Shown one piece after another: positions 1-9,894 of a stretch of DNA of 64,000 nt. Location: NCBI GenBank assembly GCA_009602735.1, contig WELA01006739.1, forward strand, positions 1-64,000. Direction: 5' to 3'. This DNA comes from Mesotaenium endlicherianum. Taxonomy: Eukaryota; Streptophyta; Zygnematophyceae; Zygnematales; Mesotaeniaceae. The position numbers and the translations under genes are program-made. Each line of letters starts with the position of its first letter. Position 1 is the first letter of the stretch. The notes under the pieces were generated by a model. That model had not been told where the DNA came from. It did not search any database and saw only the letters and a list, made by a program, of their open reading frames with translations.

Positions 1-457
1 TGGGGGAGTCTATTACTCACCTTGAAGGGATTGACAACCCGATCTCCCTAACTCAGGAGTTTGCTGACACCCTCTCAAAAGTCCAACAAAATCTGCACAA
101 AGCCCAAGAAAACCAACGAAAGTACGCTAATCAGCACCGCCGAGAACTGACCTTTTCTAAGGGCGATTTAGTCAAACTGCATTCTCAGCACCTGTACCTC
201 CCTGGTGTGGTCAAGAAAAAGCTTGGCCCTGTCTGGGTCGGTCCCTATTCGGTGGTGCGTCGTGTCGGTTAGAATGCTTACAAACTGAACATGTCAGCCG
301 AATACAAGGGTCACCCGGTCTCTAATGTCTCCTTCCTGGAATCGTACATCAAAGGTGATACACTGTTCACAGGTCGGTGACCTGTCCAACCGGGACCGGT
401 CCCCGCTGTCCGGGACGGCGACCCTGAGGAATATGAGGTTGAGGAGATTTTAGACGC
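1..457 (+). pseudogene. Outer element integrase C-terminus and start of chromodomain
   Basis: Translation in frame 1 begins GESITHLEGIDNP and continues through the DNA-binding C-terminal integrase region (FSKGDLVKLHS, LPGVVKKKLGPVWVGPYSVV) to YEVEEILDA, the start of a chromodomain. This matches the minus-strand copy at 54970-55707 almost codon for codon. There is a TAG at about 271, where the other copy has CAG (Gln), and a TGA at about 378, where the other copy has TTA. The frame is cut at 457 by the inner LTR and resumes at 7567. Confidence 0.85.
453..457. repeat. Target site duplication GACGC, left copy
   Basis: GACGC lies immediately left of the inner LTR (TGAAATG at 458) and again immediately right of its other end (7567-7571). 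Five bases is the normal duplication size for Ty3/gypsy integrases. The uninterrupted copy at about 55120-55140 shows a single equivalent site (ACGC with one difference). Confidence 0.85.
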
Positions 458-1176
458 TGAAATGAATCGACTTACCAAATAGGCAATTAACAATTAATTA
501 AGATCTTTATATCAGCAAGCAATCTTTATGGATTTTTCGTTAACTGATTAAACGGCAAAAGGACCACACACTAGCAGTGAACAACGCTGGTAAGGCAAAT
601 GCGAGTAAACTAGCATCAATAATGCAATCAATTAAACTCATACATAAGCAAGGTTAGAAGACAGTGCGTATCAATGGCTTCTCGCCTTGGATTCAGATCT
701 CTCTCAGTAAGCTTTACAAGAGAGTTGGCCTCGTTTCCGAATGCCGAACTCGAGAGCAATGCCTAGCATATGTACATGGAATGAGTTTACTATTCAACGG
801 CCGGTGCGATGGCACCGCCTACCCGGGAGTTAACCACGTTGGTAGGACCTCGGTTTACCAAATCCACCGCCATCTCCCATCACCCCGAATTGCCATCCAT
901 CATAGGGATGTCATCTGGCCAATCATCTAGCATACCACACTTAGATGCATATTGAGGCAATTCGCTGCTACCGAGTACGAAAGTCAGCTGGCTGTCAAAG
1001 AATGTGTCAGCAAGGTGACTTAAGTTGGCTTCAGCCTGCTGCTTCCGGCTGATCCTTAAACCGATAATTATGTAAAGTCCAGCAGACTCAATACTACATG
1101 AAGTTCAGTAGGCTGAACTTAAAGAACTATTATATTTAAATGAATATTATATCTACTAATATACTGATTCATTACA
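458..1176 (-). repeat. LTR-A, 3' LTR of inner element
   Basis: Complete LTR of 719 bp. Read on the minus strand it starts TGTAATGAATCAG and ends TTCATTTCA, giving the TG...CA termini and a short terminal inverted repeat (TGTAATGAATC / GATTCATTTCA). The same repeat occurs in this window at 1706-2040, 6845-7566, 9895-10570, 12632-13349, 51753-52057, 52058-52779 and 61236-61471. Confidence 0.9.
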
Positions 1177-1404
1177 ATCCCTCCAACTTAACATGTTGTC
1201 GCCTCGACAGCATTAAACTGCAGATGTTTTTGGTCAGGGAACTGAACCTGATCAGCCTCCTCCACTGGCTGCTTTTTCAGTCTGTCACCTAGGGGGTTGT
1301 TCCTGGGGCTTCAGGATCAGGAAACTGAGATCTGGACCTAGATCTGGACAACCCTCTAGGTGTGGCAGCTTGCCTTCTAAAGAGCCCCGTTTGTTCTAAA
1401 GTTG

Positions 1405-1610
1405 AACCCTGTCTATGTGGGGATCAACACCCAAGTGGTTGAAGAGCAGGCTACCATCCTTCGTTCTCCTCGAGGTCTAACTTCAGAACAAACGGGGTTC
1501 TTTAGAACGCAGGCTGCCAGACCTAGAGGGTTGTCCAGATCTAGGTCCAGATCTCAGTTTCCTGATCCTGAAGCCCCAGGAACAACCCCCTTGGTGACAT
1601 ACTGAAAAAA
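1405..1610 (+). pseudogene. 3' fragment of ORF3 in the inverted block
   Basis: The plus-strand translation VYVGINTQVVEEQATILRSP and the following RS-rich segment match the C-terminus of ORF3 at 9610-9786. The minus-strand counterpart in the left arm (about 1404-1290) is a second, opposed copy of the last codons. Neither has an N-terminus. Confidence 0.75.
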
Positions 1611-1705
1611 CAGCCAGTGGAGGAGGCTGATCAGGTTCAGTTCCCTGACCAAAAACATCTGCAGTTTAATGCTGTCGAGGCGACAACAAGTTAAGTTGGA
1701 GGGAT

Positions 1706-2040
1706 TGTAATGAATCAGTATATTAGTAGATATAATATTCATTTAAATATAATAATTCTTTAAATTCAGCCTACTGAACTTCATGTAGTATTGAGTCTGC
1801 TGGACTTTACATAATTATCGGTTTAAGGACTCAGCCGGAAGCAGCAGGCTGAAGCCAACTTAAGTCACCTTGCTGACACATTCTTTGACAGCCAGCTGAC
1901 TTCCGTACTCGGTAGCAGCGAATTGCCTCAATATGCATCTAAGTGTGGTATGCTAGATGAATGGCCAGATGACATCCCTATGATGGATGGCAATTCGGGG
2001 TGATGGGAGATGGCGGTGGATTTGGTAAACCGAGGTCCTA
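1706..2040 (+). repeat. LTR-A, 5' 335 bp only
   Basis: Starts TGTAATGAATCAG right after a polypurine tract (about 1692-1704) and matches LTR-A in plus orientation until 2040. It then switches abruptly to minus-strand integrase sequence. It is opposed to the complete LTR at 458-1176. Confidence 0.85.
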
Positions 2041-5000
2041 GCGTACTTTCGTTGGTTTTCTTGGGCTTTGTGCAGATTCTGTTGGACTTCTGAGAGGGTG
2101 TCAGCAAACTCCTGAGTTAGGGAGATCGGGTTGTCAATCCCTTCAAGGTGAGTAATAGACTCCCCCAGGACTTCTGAAGGAGACTTAGGGACTCTACCGA
2201 GGCTTAGTACAAAAGGAGTCTTGCCCGTTGACGCGTGCACCGCATTGTTGACCGCAAACTAGATTTGAGGTAACAGGTCATCCCAATTATCTTGTTTGTG
2301 GTTAATACATGCTCTCAGCACCTCTTGCAGAACTCGGTTAGTTCTTTCAGTCTGCTCATCAGTCTGAGGGTGGTTAGCTGTGCTGAGGAACTGTTTGACT
2401 CCCATTAACCCCATTAAAAGCTCTCCAGAACTCTCAGAGGTAAATTTTGAGTCTCTGTCTGAGATGATATTAGAGGGGAGCCCATGTTGGCATACTACAT
2501 GGTTGTAAAACTGCCTCGCTGTTTCAAGTGCAGTCACTTTGACAGTTGTGGGGATGAAAATGACCATTTTTGTCAGTTTATCCACGACTACCAGTATGGA
2601 ATAATGCTTATTGGCAATTCTTGGTAGTGTGACCACCCAGTCCATGGATATAGTTTCCCAGCGTCCAGCTGGGATGGGAAGTGTTTGCAAGAGACCTCCC
2701 GGTGGTGTGTGCCTAGACTTATTTCTTTGACACTGATCACAGGACTTCACATATTTCAAGACCTCCCGGGGCAACCCCTCCCAATGATAATGTTTTGCCA
2801 GTTTGCCAACAATTTTGGCCTGCCCCAAATGTCCACCCAATAAACTGTCATGCGCTTGACTCAGTAAGAGAGACCTTATTTCCAAGTTATTAGGAATGAC
2901 CAGCTTCAGCCTTCCTGAAGTGGTTTCAGTCACCCAGACCCCTGCTTTAAGCCGGTACCCGAGTGCAGTAGCACGACACACACCAGTAGTGGGGCTGGGC
3001 TCAAATGTTGGGTCAGAAAGGTAGGCTTTCCTAAGTTGTTCAAGGAAGGACTTTTTCACCTTTAGTGAAGTGAGTGCACACAGAACTTTATCTACAGCAT
3101 GCTAACTAAAGTTCCTATCTTGCAAGTCAGGTCTTCTAGAGAGTGCATCAGCAGGATTCAACTTCCCTGGTTTGTAGTTGATCTGGACTTGGAACTGCTC
3201 CAGCATCTGGCTCCAGCGGTTCTCCCTCCTCGATAGCTTGGACTTCTTCTGAAAGTGGGTCAGAGCTAGATGATCTGTAATCACCTTAAAAGCTTTACCA
3301 TGTAAGTATGCTCTCCACTGTTTGAGTACATGAATGATAGCTAGCAGCTCTTTATCATGCACTGAGTAATTAATCTCCGCTGGATTAAATTTCATAGACT
3401 CATACAACACAGGATGCCACTCCTGCCGTACCTTACCATCCTTTGTGGTTTTGTCAGCAGGCTGCAACAAAATAGCACCCATGGCAAAATCAGAGGCATC
3501 AGTAACCACCTGCACCGGTTTGCTGGGGTCATACACGGCTAGCACTGGGGCAGAACAAAGGGCATCTTTAAGGGTCTGGAAGGCAGCCTGCTGCTCTTCC
3601 CCCCACACATACCCGATGTCTTTCTTAGTAAGGTCAGTCAGTTTACTGGCCTTTGTGGAATAATTCTCAATAAATCTCCTATAGTAGTTAGCCAACCCGA
3701 GGAAGGATCTAACTTCAGAGACAGACTGTGGTACTGGCCAGTCCCTTATGGTCTGGACTTTCTTAGGATCCACACTGATGCCCTCTTTACTGACAACGTG
3801 GCCTAAGAATTCAATACTTTCCTTAAAGAAATCACACTTGCTCATTTTAGCATACAAGTGATTTTTCCGCAGAGTGTCCAGCACTTTCTTTAAGTGTTCA
3901 GTGTGCTGAGCTTCATCTTTAGAGAAAATTAAAATATCATCCAGGAAAACTTGCACAAACTTATCCAAATAAGGTCTGAAAATGTCATTCATAGCACCCA
4001 TAAAGGTAGCAGGAGCATTAGTCAGTCCAAATGGCATCACGTTGAACTCATAGTGTCCATAACGTGTGCGGAAAGCAGTCTTGTGTTCATCCCCCTCAGC
4101 AATTCTGATTTGATGATAACCACTCTTGAGATCTATCTTACTGAACACCTTAGCGCCAGACAGGGTATCAAGCAAGTCCTCGATTCTGGGTAAAGCATAC
4201 TTGTTCTTTACTGTAATTCTGTTCAGGGCTCTGTAATCCACACACATCCGCATACTGCCATCCTTTTTCTTAACAAATAGGATAGGTGCGCCGTACGGTG
4301 ATTTACTGGGAGAAATGTAACCATTTTCCTCCAGCTCTGCAATCTGTGTTTTCAACTCCTCGCTCTCCAAATAAGACAAGCCATAAGTGCGTTGCCAGGG
4401 TGGCTGGCTACCAGGTAATAGATCAATCCTATGATCTACTTCCCTTTTAGGGGGTAGTCCTGGAGGCATGTTAAACACATCAGTGTACTGAGCAACAATT
4501 TTTGCAGCAGTAGGGTGCTCCGGAGGGCTTACCTTTTTCTCAACCACTTCTTCAGGTTGAGGAGGTACCTCTCTTAGCAGCAGACAGAACATTCTGTCTT
4601 CCTTCTGGTTCCAGCTTTTGACGAACTCCATTGCATTCAGCAACTTGCATCCTTCTGGAAGCCTCTTCTTTTCCTTCATTTGCCATCCACACAGGACAAG
4701 AGGAAGAGCACTGGTGGGTGCCAAGTCAGTCTGCCCATCACTGGCTCCTCTCACTTTAACTGTACCTCTGCTCCAACACACTTCAGCTTGATGTCTATTA
4801 AGCCAGGACCTGCCTAGCACGAGATCATAAAAGCCAGTGTTGAGTACCTCAAATGTAAGCGTTTCAGTTAGAACTGCAATGCCAGAACCTAACTGGACCT
4901 CAATAGGCTTGGTTATAACTCCTCCCGGGATACTTGAGGCATCTCCAAGGAATATTTTTCTATTCCCTTGGGTGACAGTAGGCAGCCTTAGCCGCTTAAC

Positions 5001-5357
5001 TAAGTCCTTGTGAATAAAAGTATGTGACGCCCCTCCGTCAACAAATGCCCTCACCTTCCTACCTGCAATCATGCAATGCAGTAGGATAGGGGGGACTGTC
5101 TTTTCCTGACTTTCGCATTGTTCTCCTGACGTAGCAAAGAAATGTTGGACATCAGGTGGAACAAGAGCATCCAGAGTGTGCACTCTCTGGACGTCTATAT
5201 TACTGATGGTCTCCTTTATCTGTTTGTCAGGCATGCATAGTGAATCCAGTTCAGCAGGACCCATAATACCTGCTACGAGGGCAGCTAGTGACGACTCACT
5301 ATCTCTAGCATCCTCACAGTCAGTAGACTGGATTACTGACTGTTGCTGTCTTTTAAA
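2041..5357 (-). pseudogene. Inner element pol: protease, RT, RNase H, integrase (broken)
   Basis: Ty3/gypsy polyprotein for reverse transcription and integration. The 720-codon block ending at 3102 has a retropepsin with [11 protein letters not shown] (a D-G-G variant of the D-S/T-G site, about residue 80), an RT with the FLDDIL catalytic box (about residue 440), and RNase H with [16 protein letters not shown]. The next block (3059-2259) carries the integrase zinc finger ending CDQCQ and the DDE core (MDWV, SDRDSKFTS, TDEQTERTNR; the last motif normally reads TDGQTER). In-frame TAG stops lie near 3104 and 2261; the family A copy at 52-58 kb has CAG at both positions. The frame ends at 2041 in the rearrangement. 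The protease frame is reached from gag by a -1 shift at 5351-5357. Confidence 0.9.
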
Positions 5358-6694
5358 GGCTGGTCTTTTCTCTCGACCTTAGGCAGGTGCTTGACCGGAC
5401 ACTGTTCTCTGTAGTGGCCTTTCTGCTGACAATGGTAGCAAGTAGATTTTGCTGAGGCTGGTCTCGGCTTAGTCCTACCACCACCCCTTCCATAGCCACC
5501 TCGAGAGGGACCACCTCTACCTCTAGACTGAATAGCATTGTACTCATACTCATATTCATCACCCTGATTATCCTCAGCCTGGTCTCCTTCAACTGCATTG
5601 TAGGAACCGTGGGGCTTTTTGACAATCTTAGACACCAAAGCGTTACTCTGGCGCTTGTGATTGAACTGCTGCTGATCCCAGGCGTCAGCATCCTGGATCA
5701 AGTCAGCCAGTTTCTCATACTTTTTCTCAGCAAAATGACCAGAGACCTCGGATTTCAAGCCATACCTGAAGTATGCTATCCTATACCGTTCTGGCAAATC
5801 TGGCTGCTTCATCATGTTCTCTTGGAACTTTTGAGCAAACTCAGCAACTGAAGTGGTCTGCTTCAGTGTCAGGGAGATCATCGCATAGATAGCTTTCTCC
5901 TGCTGGTTGATGACATCAAACTTCTCATGCAACTTCTCGACAAACTCTACCCACGTAGGGTCACCGAGTTGCCGAGCCTTACGCTCTTCCTTCCAGTAAA
6001 GCCACCAGTCTGCGGCACTGCCTTTCAGTAGCGCACCGGTGTGCCTGACCTTCTCGTAATCTTGCAGTTCTGGGTAGTTCTCCAGCCACTGCTCAACATC
6101 CGCGAGAAACTTGATCAGGTAATATTTTCTGTTTCCCTCAAGATCATAGTCCTGGGGAGGTTTCGGCTTGGGCTTACTAGGCCCTCTGCCACCACCACCA
6201 GTGGTTTGAGACCCCAGTTGGTCACTGTCCCGCAATAGAGACATTATGATTCTTTTGTCCTCCTGTTGGGACTGATACATGGTCGCCATTTGCGACTGCA
6301 TTTGAACGAACAATGCTCCCCAGTCTACACTCTGGGGTGGTAGTCTAGCAAATGCAGCAGCAGCATTGGCATCTATTGGCTGAGTAGTGTCCTCAACATT
6401 CCCTCTCGCTCCTGCAGCACCAATTCGTGCCGCGTTCAGCCGGTCACGTATTTGACCTAGGGGTACATTGAGTTGTACAGCAGGAGGTGGGTTTAGAACA
6501 TCGGCCCTCGCTGCCATTAGTTCTTCAACAGTGCGCTCGTCAGCTGGCTGTCCTTCCCTCCTTTTCGTATCCTCAGCAGCCTTTGCTAATTGTTCAACTT
6601 CTAATCTGGCTCTCTCCTCCTCGGCTTGCTGTGCTGCGACTGCGGCTATAGCAGCTGCCTCATCTGCAGCCTCTCTAGCTGTAGTATCTGCCAC
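5333..6694 (-). CDS. Inner element gag (capsid and CCHC zinc knuckle)
   Basis: Open frame of about 453 codons encoding the structural protein of the retrotransposon particle. The N-terminus is Ala/Glu-rich and probably coiled-coil. A retrotransposon gag domain follows ([15 protein letters not shown] through [15 protein letters not shown]), then an RGG-rich stretch and one zinc knuckle, [14 protein letters not shown], at about residues 419-432. The frame has no ATG at its start (6694 is GTG). A plausible ATG at 6771 begins MENQDNENVEN but is out of frame and stops after 16 codons, so a small indel near 6720 probably inactivated this copy. The end overlaps the pol frame. Confidence 0.85.
   Translation of the reverse strand: MADTTAREAADEAAAIAAVAAQQAEEERARLEVEQLAKAAEDTKRREGQPADERTVEELMAARADVLNPPPAVQLNVPLGQIRDRLNAARIGAAGARGNVEDTTQPIDANAAAAFARLPPQSVDWGALFVQMQSQMATMYQSQQEDKRIIMSLLRDSDQLGSQTTGGGGRGPSKPKPKPPQDYDLEGNRKYYLIKFLADVEQWLENYPELQDYEKVRHTGALLKGSAADWWLYWKEERKARQLGDPTWVEFVEKLHEKFDVINQQEKAIYAMISLTLKQTTSVAEFAQKFQENMMKQPDLPERYRIAYFRYGLKSEVSGHFAEKKYEKLADLIQDADAWDQQQFNHKRQSNALVSKIVKKPHGSYNAVEGDQAEDNQGDEYEYEYNAIQSRGRGGPSRGGYGRGGGRTKPRPASAKSTCYHCQQKGHYREQCPVKHLPKVERKDQPLKDSNSQ
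5351..5357 (-). promoter_or_regulatory. Putative -1 frameshift slippery heptamer TTTAAAA (gag/pol)
   Basis: In the gag frame the sequence reads T-TTA-AAA, a canonical X-XXY-YYZ slippery site, seven codons including the stop before gag ends at 5333. Slipping back one base gives TTT-AAA-AGA, exactly the frame that leads into the protease. The same heptamer sits at 57969-57975 in the second copy. I did not identify a downstream pseudoknot. Confidence 0.6.
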
Positions 6695-6831
6695 TGCTTC
6701 AGAATAGGTACGGGTTCCCGCTACATGGCTTTCCGCCTGTTTTCGACATTCTCGTTATCCTGGTTCTCCATGTCTTGGGAGTTGCTAGTTTGAGACCTTG
6801 TCCTTACCATACAAAGAAGACTGTGATAACT

Positions 6832-6843
6832 GCTCCAATACCA
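6832..6843 (-). other. Primer-binding site, initiator tRNA-Met-like
   Basis: One base inside the 5' LTR, the minus strand reads TGGTATTGGAGC. It matches the usual plant initiator-Met primer site (TGGTATCAGAGC) at 10 of 12 positions. It fixes the element's orientation and the inner edge of the 5' LTR. Confidence 0.75.
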
Positions 6844-6844
6844 C

Positions 6845-7566
6845 TGAAATGAATCGACTTACCAAATAGTCGATTAATAATTAATTAAGATCTTTATATC
6901 AGCAAGTAATCTTTATGGTATTTTCCGTTAATTGATTAAACGGCAAAAGGACAACCAACTAGGAGTGAACAACACTCGTAAGGCAAATGCGAGTAAACTA
7001 GCATCAATAATGCAATCAGTAAAACTCATACATAAGCAAGGTTAGAAGACAGTGCGTATCGATGGCTTCTCGCCTTGGATTCAGATCTCTCTCAGTAAGC
7101 TGTACAAGAGAGTTAGCCTCGTTTCCGAATGCCGAACTCGAGAGCAATGCCTAGCATATGTACATGGAATGAGTTTACTGTTCAACGGCCAGTGCGATGG
7201 CACCGCCTACCCGGGAGTTAACCACGTTGGTAGGACCTCGGTTAACCAAATCCACCGCCATCTCCCATCATCCCGAATCGCCATCCATCATAGGGATGTC
7301 ATCTGGCCATACATCTAGCATACCTCACTTAGATGCATATCGAGGCAATTTGCTGCTACCGAGTACGGAAGTCAGCTGGCTGTCAAAGAATGTGTCAGCA
7401 AGCTGACTTAAGTGGACTTCAGCGTGCTGCTTCCGGCTGAGTCATTAAACTTATACTAAATATAAAGTCCAGCAGACTGATTATCAACTACAGTTCAGCA
7501 GGCTGAACTTAGATAACTATTATATTTAAATGAATATTATATCTACTAATATACTGGTTCATTACA
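6845..7566 (-). repeat. LTR-A, 5' LTR of inner element
   Basis: Complete LTR of 722 bp, same termini as 458-1176, followed on the minus strand by the primer site and gag. Its outer edge touches the right GACGC duplication (7567-7571). Confidence 0.9.
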
Positions 7567-7731
7567 GACGCGCGCTCGGTCCGTCGATCGTCTAAATATG
7601 TCATGAAGTACCTCATTCAATGGAAGGGTTACGATGCCTCTGGGGACACTTGGGAATTCAAGGACCATTTGCCTAATGCCAACGGGGCGTTGAAACGGTT
7701 CCACCTTCGGGCGGCTGGAGCCCCTCCATAA
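7567..7731 (+). pseudogene. Outer element chromodomain, 3' part
   Basis: Continues the frame interrupted at 457: SSKYVMKYLIQWKGYDASGD and then TWEFKDHLPNANGALKRF, ending at the TAA at 7729-7731. The YLIxWKGY and TWE motifs are those of chromodomains fused to integrase in chromoviruses, which target integration to particular chromatin. The first five bases are the right target duplication. Confidence 0.85.
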
Positions 7732-7780
7732 CGGTCATTTCAGTTGACACGAGAAGGGGACAGGTGATCCTGTCTCCATT

Positions 7781-7797
7781 TAAGTTGGAGGGGAAAA
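7781..7797 (+). other. Internal polypurine tract (PPT1)
   Basis: TTAAGTTGGAGGGGAAAA lies about 50 bases after the pol stop. It shares TTAAGTTGGAGGG with the tract in front of the 3' LTR (9880-9892). The 52-58 kb copy keeps it at about 54902-54922 on the minus strand with one C inside. The ~300 bp between this tract and ORF3 is non-coding and is conserved in both copies. Confidence 0.55.
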
Positions 7798-8106
7798 TAT
7801 ATGACAATTAGTGTGCGAGAGCGAGAAAGGGACAGTTTCGTTAATCCTAAGTGTCAGCATAGTGACAGATGGGACAGCTTGGCCCACATAAAGCACCTTG
7901 GGCGGAAGGAGAAAGGGCCTCGTGCAGCAATACATCACTTATTGCACATTCATACGTTTATGTCTAGCGCACCGCAACTACGTCAACTCCTAGCAATCAA
8001 CCTGTAAGGTAAACGGGAGTGAATCCACCATACTAATACGAACTTACTTCGTTCCTACAATTCCTATGACAAAGGTCGATATCCTACTAACTTGTGCCCT
8101 GGTTAC

Positions 8107-9786
8107 ATGTGCAGGATGGCTCCCACCATACAAAAGGAGGACAGAAAGCGCAAGGCAGAAGAAGCCAGGAGGACAATGGAGCAATACCAGAAGGAGTTGG
8201 CGGCGACGTCCCTCACCAGAAGAGAACAAGAAAGGGTCCGCAGACAACAAGAGGCGGCAGAAGAGGCACAGAGGAAGAAGGATCAGGAAGCGGAAAACCT
8301 CAGGAAAGCCAAGGAGGAGAGACAGAAGAAACAACAAGAAGAAGCGGCAGCGGCAGAGGAGGAGAGAAGGAAAAAGGCTGAAGCGGACAGGCAGAAGAGC
8401 TTGGCCACTTACAGGTTTACTGTGGTGGGTGGCCAAAACTTTGATAATTTGAAGGAAGCATTGCTGGCAGTCCAGGAGATCAACAAGCTGGAACAGACAA
8501 CATTGCTACAGAGGGAAGGAGCTGCAGCATTGGATAGGTACATTGAGACACACACTGGTGTGGTACTCTACGAAGATTATGCCAAGATAGTGGGCTATAC
8601 AGCAGAGCAGGCCCGGTATCTTGCAGATGATTCAGAAAACAAGCCGGTCTCAATATCGGGAATAGTGGGAGATCAGAGACTCATCACGATGGTGAGCATG
8701 CGGCCCGATAGCTTTAAGGATACGGTATTCTACCTCACACTATTGCCAGCTTACAATGAAGTTGAGAGAAGGAGCTGGGAGTACTTGGCCAGGGAAGCAG
8801 GACAGCAGATGTTCTCTCCCCACTGGTTCCCATGTAAACTGAGAAAGGCTGAGCATGGACCCCAGTACTACCAGCAGCCAACAGACTGGAGGTCGATGAC
8901 CGTCACAAACAAAAAGCAGGAGTGTGACCGAGCCCAACCGGATGACTTCCACTATGGCCTGGACGGCTACCTCATCCTACCACCTCACATTGCCCCTTGG
9001 GACCCCAGGCTGAATGGCTGCCTGAGCAATATGAATGCAGAGACCAAAGAGCACAGGAGGAGGGGGAGAGACTACTTCTCTAAGGGAAAGCATGCTTTCG
9101 TCAAATGGGCGAAGAATGCAGGCCGAATAGATATCAGCAGGCTGAAGGCCAAGCAACCTCCGGCGCGCCCTAAGAAAGGGAGGTCAGTAGACTACTCCAT
9201 GTCTACCAGGGAGCAGGACAACTTAGTGGACGAGACTCCTACCCTCTCAGAGGAGGAAGATGAGGAGGATGAGGAAGAAGAACAAGACAGAGGAGAAGCA
9301 TCAGGACCTGGTACTCAGGACCCCCAGGGGCAGGCAAGAGCAGGGCTTCCTCAGGAGCCAAGATCAAGAATATGGCATTTGACCCTGACCCTGGAGGTAA
9401 CTGAACCGCGCACTCGCTCCCCCAGCGCACCTGCCCAAGCAGGGGAAGAAGCTGATCTGACTGTACTTGGCAGCAGACACAGGCAGAAATCCCCAGAGGA
9501 CAGGGATGCCAGAAGAGGGACACGCGGGGTGGCCAGAGGTATGCCGGCCTCTCCCTTTGCTCAGGGGCATGTACCTCTTGCCAATGTATTTCAGCACCCT
9601 ACTAGAATGCCTGTCTATGTGGGGATCAACACCCAAGTGGTTGAAGAGCAGGCTACCATCCTTCGTTCTCCTCGAGGTCCAACTTTAGAACAAACGGGGT
9701 TCTTTAGAAGGCAAGCTGCCAGACCTAGAGGGTTGTCCAGATCTAGGTCCAGATCTCAGTTTCCTGATCCTGAAGTCCCTAGGTGA
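8107..9786 (+). CDS. Family A ORF3, additional protein downstream of pol
   Basis: Open frame of 559 codons from the ATG at 8107 (556 from the ATG at 8116, MAPTIQKEDRKRK). I do not recognise the family. About the first 110 residues are an Arg/Lys/Glu/Gln coiled coil. The middle is a folded, aromatic-rich region (YLTLLPAYNEVERRSWEYL, FSPHWFPCK, DGYLILPPHIAPWDPRLNG). An acidic run of Glu/Asp and a Pro/Ser/Arg-rich tail ending SRSRSRSQFPDPE follow. There is no signal peptide or membrane segment, so it is not envelope-like. The start lies just after TGTGCAG, a possible splice acceptor for a subgenomic message. The second copy (52891-54572) keeps the same layout. Confidence 0.85.
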   Translation: MCRMAPTIQKEDRKRKAEEARRTMEQYQKELAATSLTRREQERVRRQQEAAEEAQRKKDQEAENLRKAKEERQKKQQEEAAAAEEERRKKAEADRQKSLATYRFTVVGGQNFDNLKEALLAVQEINKLEQTTLLQREGAAALDRYIETHTGVVLYEDYAKIVGYTAEQARYLADDSENKPVSISGIVGDQRLITMVSMRPDSFKDTVFYLTLLPAYNEVERRSWEYLAREAGQQMFSPHWFPCKLRKAEHGPQYYQQPTDWRSMTVTNKKQECDRAQPDDFHYGLDGYLILPPHIAPWDPRLNGCLSNMNAETKEHRRRGRDYFSKGKHAFVKWAKNAGRIDISRLKAKQPPARPKKGRSVDYSMSTREQDNLVDETPTLSEEEDEEDEEEEQDRGEASGPGTQDPQGQARAGLPQEPRSRIWHLTLTLEVTEPRTRSPSAPAQAGEEADLTVLGSRHRQKSPEDRDARRGTRGVARGMPASPFAQGHVPLANVFQHPTRMPVYVGINTQVVEEQATILRSPRGPTLEQTGFFRRQAARPRGLSRSRSRSQFPDPEVPR

Positions 9787-9879
9787 CAGACTGAAAATGC
9801 AGCCAGTGGAGGAGGCTGATCAGGTTCAGTTCCCTGACTAAAAACTTTTGCAGTTTAATGCTGTCGAGGCGACAACAAG

Positions 9880-9893
9880 TTAAGTTGGAGGGA
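9880..9893 (+). other. Polypurine tract before 3' LTR (PPT2)
   Basis: TTAAGTTGGAGGGA directly precedes the 3' LTR that starts at 9895. It is repeated at the other family A 3' ends (minus strand about 1192-1178 and 52795-52781; plus strand about 1692-1704). This is the expected position of the plus-strand primer in reverse transcription. Confidence 0.75.
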
Positions 9894-9894
9894 T

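Larger units (their letters stand above)
842..2040. repeat. Large imperfect palindrome inside the inner element
   Basis: 842-1404 and 1478-2040 are inverted copies of each other, about 563 bp each, around a spacer of about 73 bp. Each arm contains the end of ORF3, the polypurine tract and the first part of LTR-A. The arms differ by scattered substitutions, for example in the bases around the ORF3 stop, so they are not an exact fold-back. The right arm abuts truncated integrase sequence at 2041. Confidence 0.8.
458..7566 (-). mobile_element. Inner Ty3/gypsy family A element, both LTRs, rearranged 3' half
   Basis: Minus-strand element bounded by two LTRs of about 720 bp (5' LTR 7566-6845, 3' LTR 1176-458) with matching GACGC duplications. 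Order on the minus strand: LTR, tRNA primer site, gag, protease, RT, RNase H, integrase up to about 2041, then an inverted block (2040-1405), the last part of ORF3, polypurine tract and LTR. The integrase C-terminus, the chromodomain and most of ORF3 are missing, so it is non-autonomous. The LTRs differ at many positions by eye, so the insertion is not recent. Confidence 0.87.

Noticed and set aside
664-930. 88-codon open frame on the antisense strand of LTR-A, also open in the copies at 7052-7318 and 52264-52530
   Set aside because: It has no ATG at the start, is shortened or shifted in the LTRs at 9895-10570 and 12632-13349, and its persistence is explained by shared recent ancestry of the LTRs.
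8044-8436. Leu-rich membrane-like frame opposite the ORF3 start
   Set aside because: It is the antisense of the Lys/Glu/Arg-rich coiled coil of ORF3, which naturally reads as Leu/Phe-rich.
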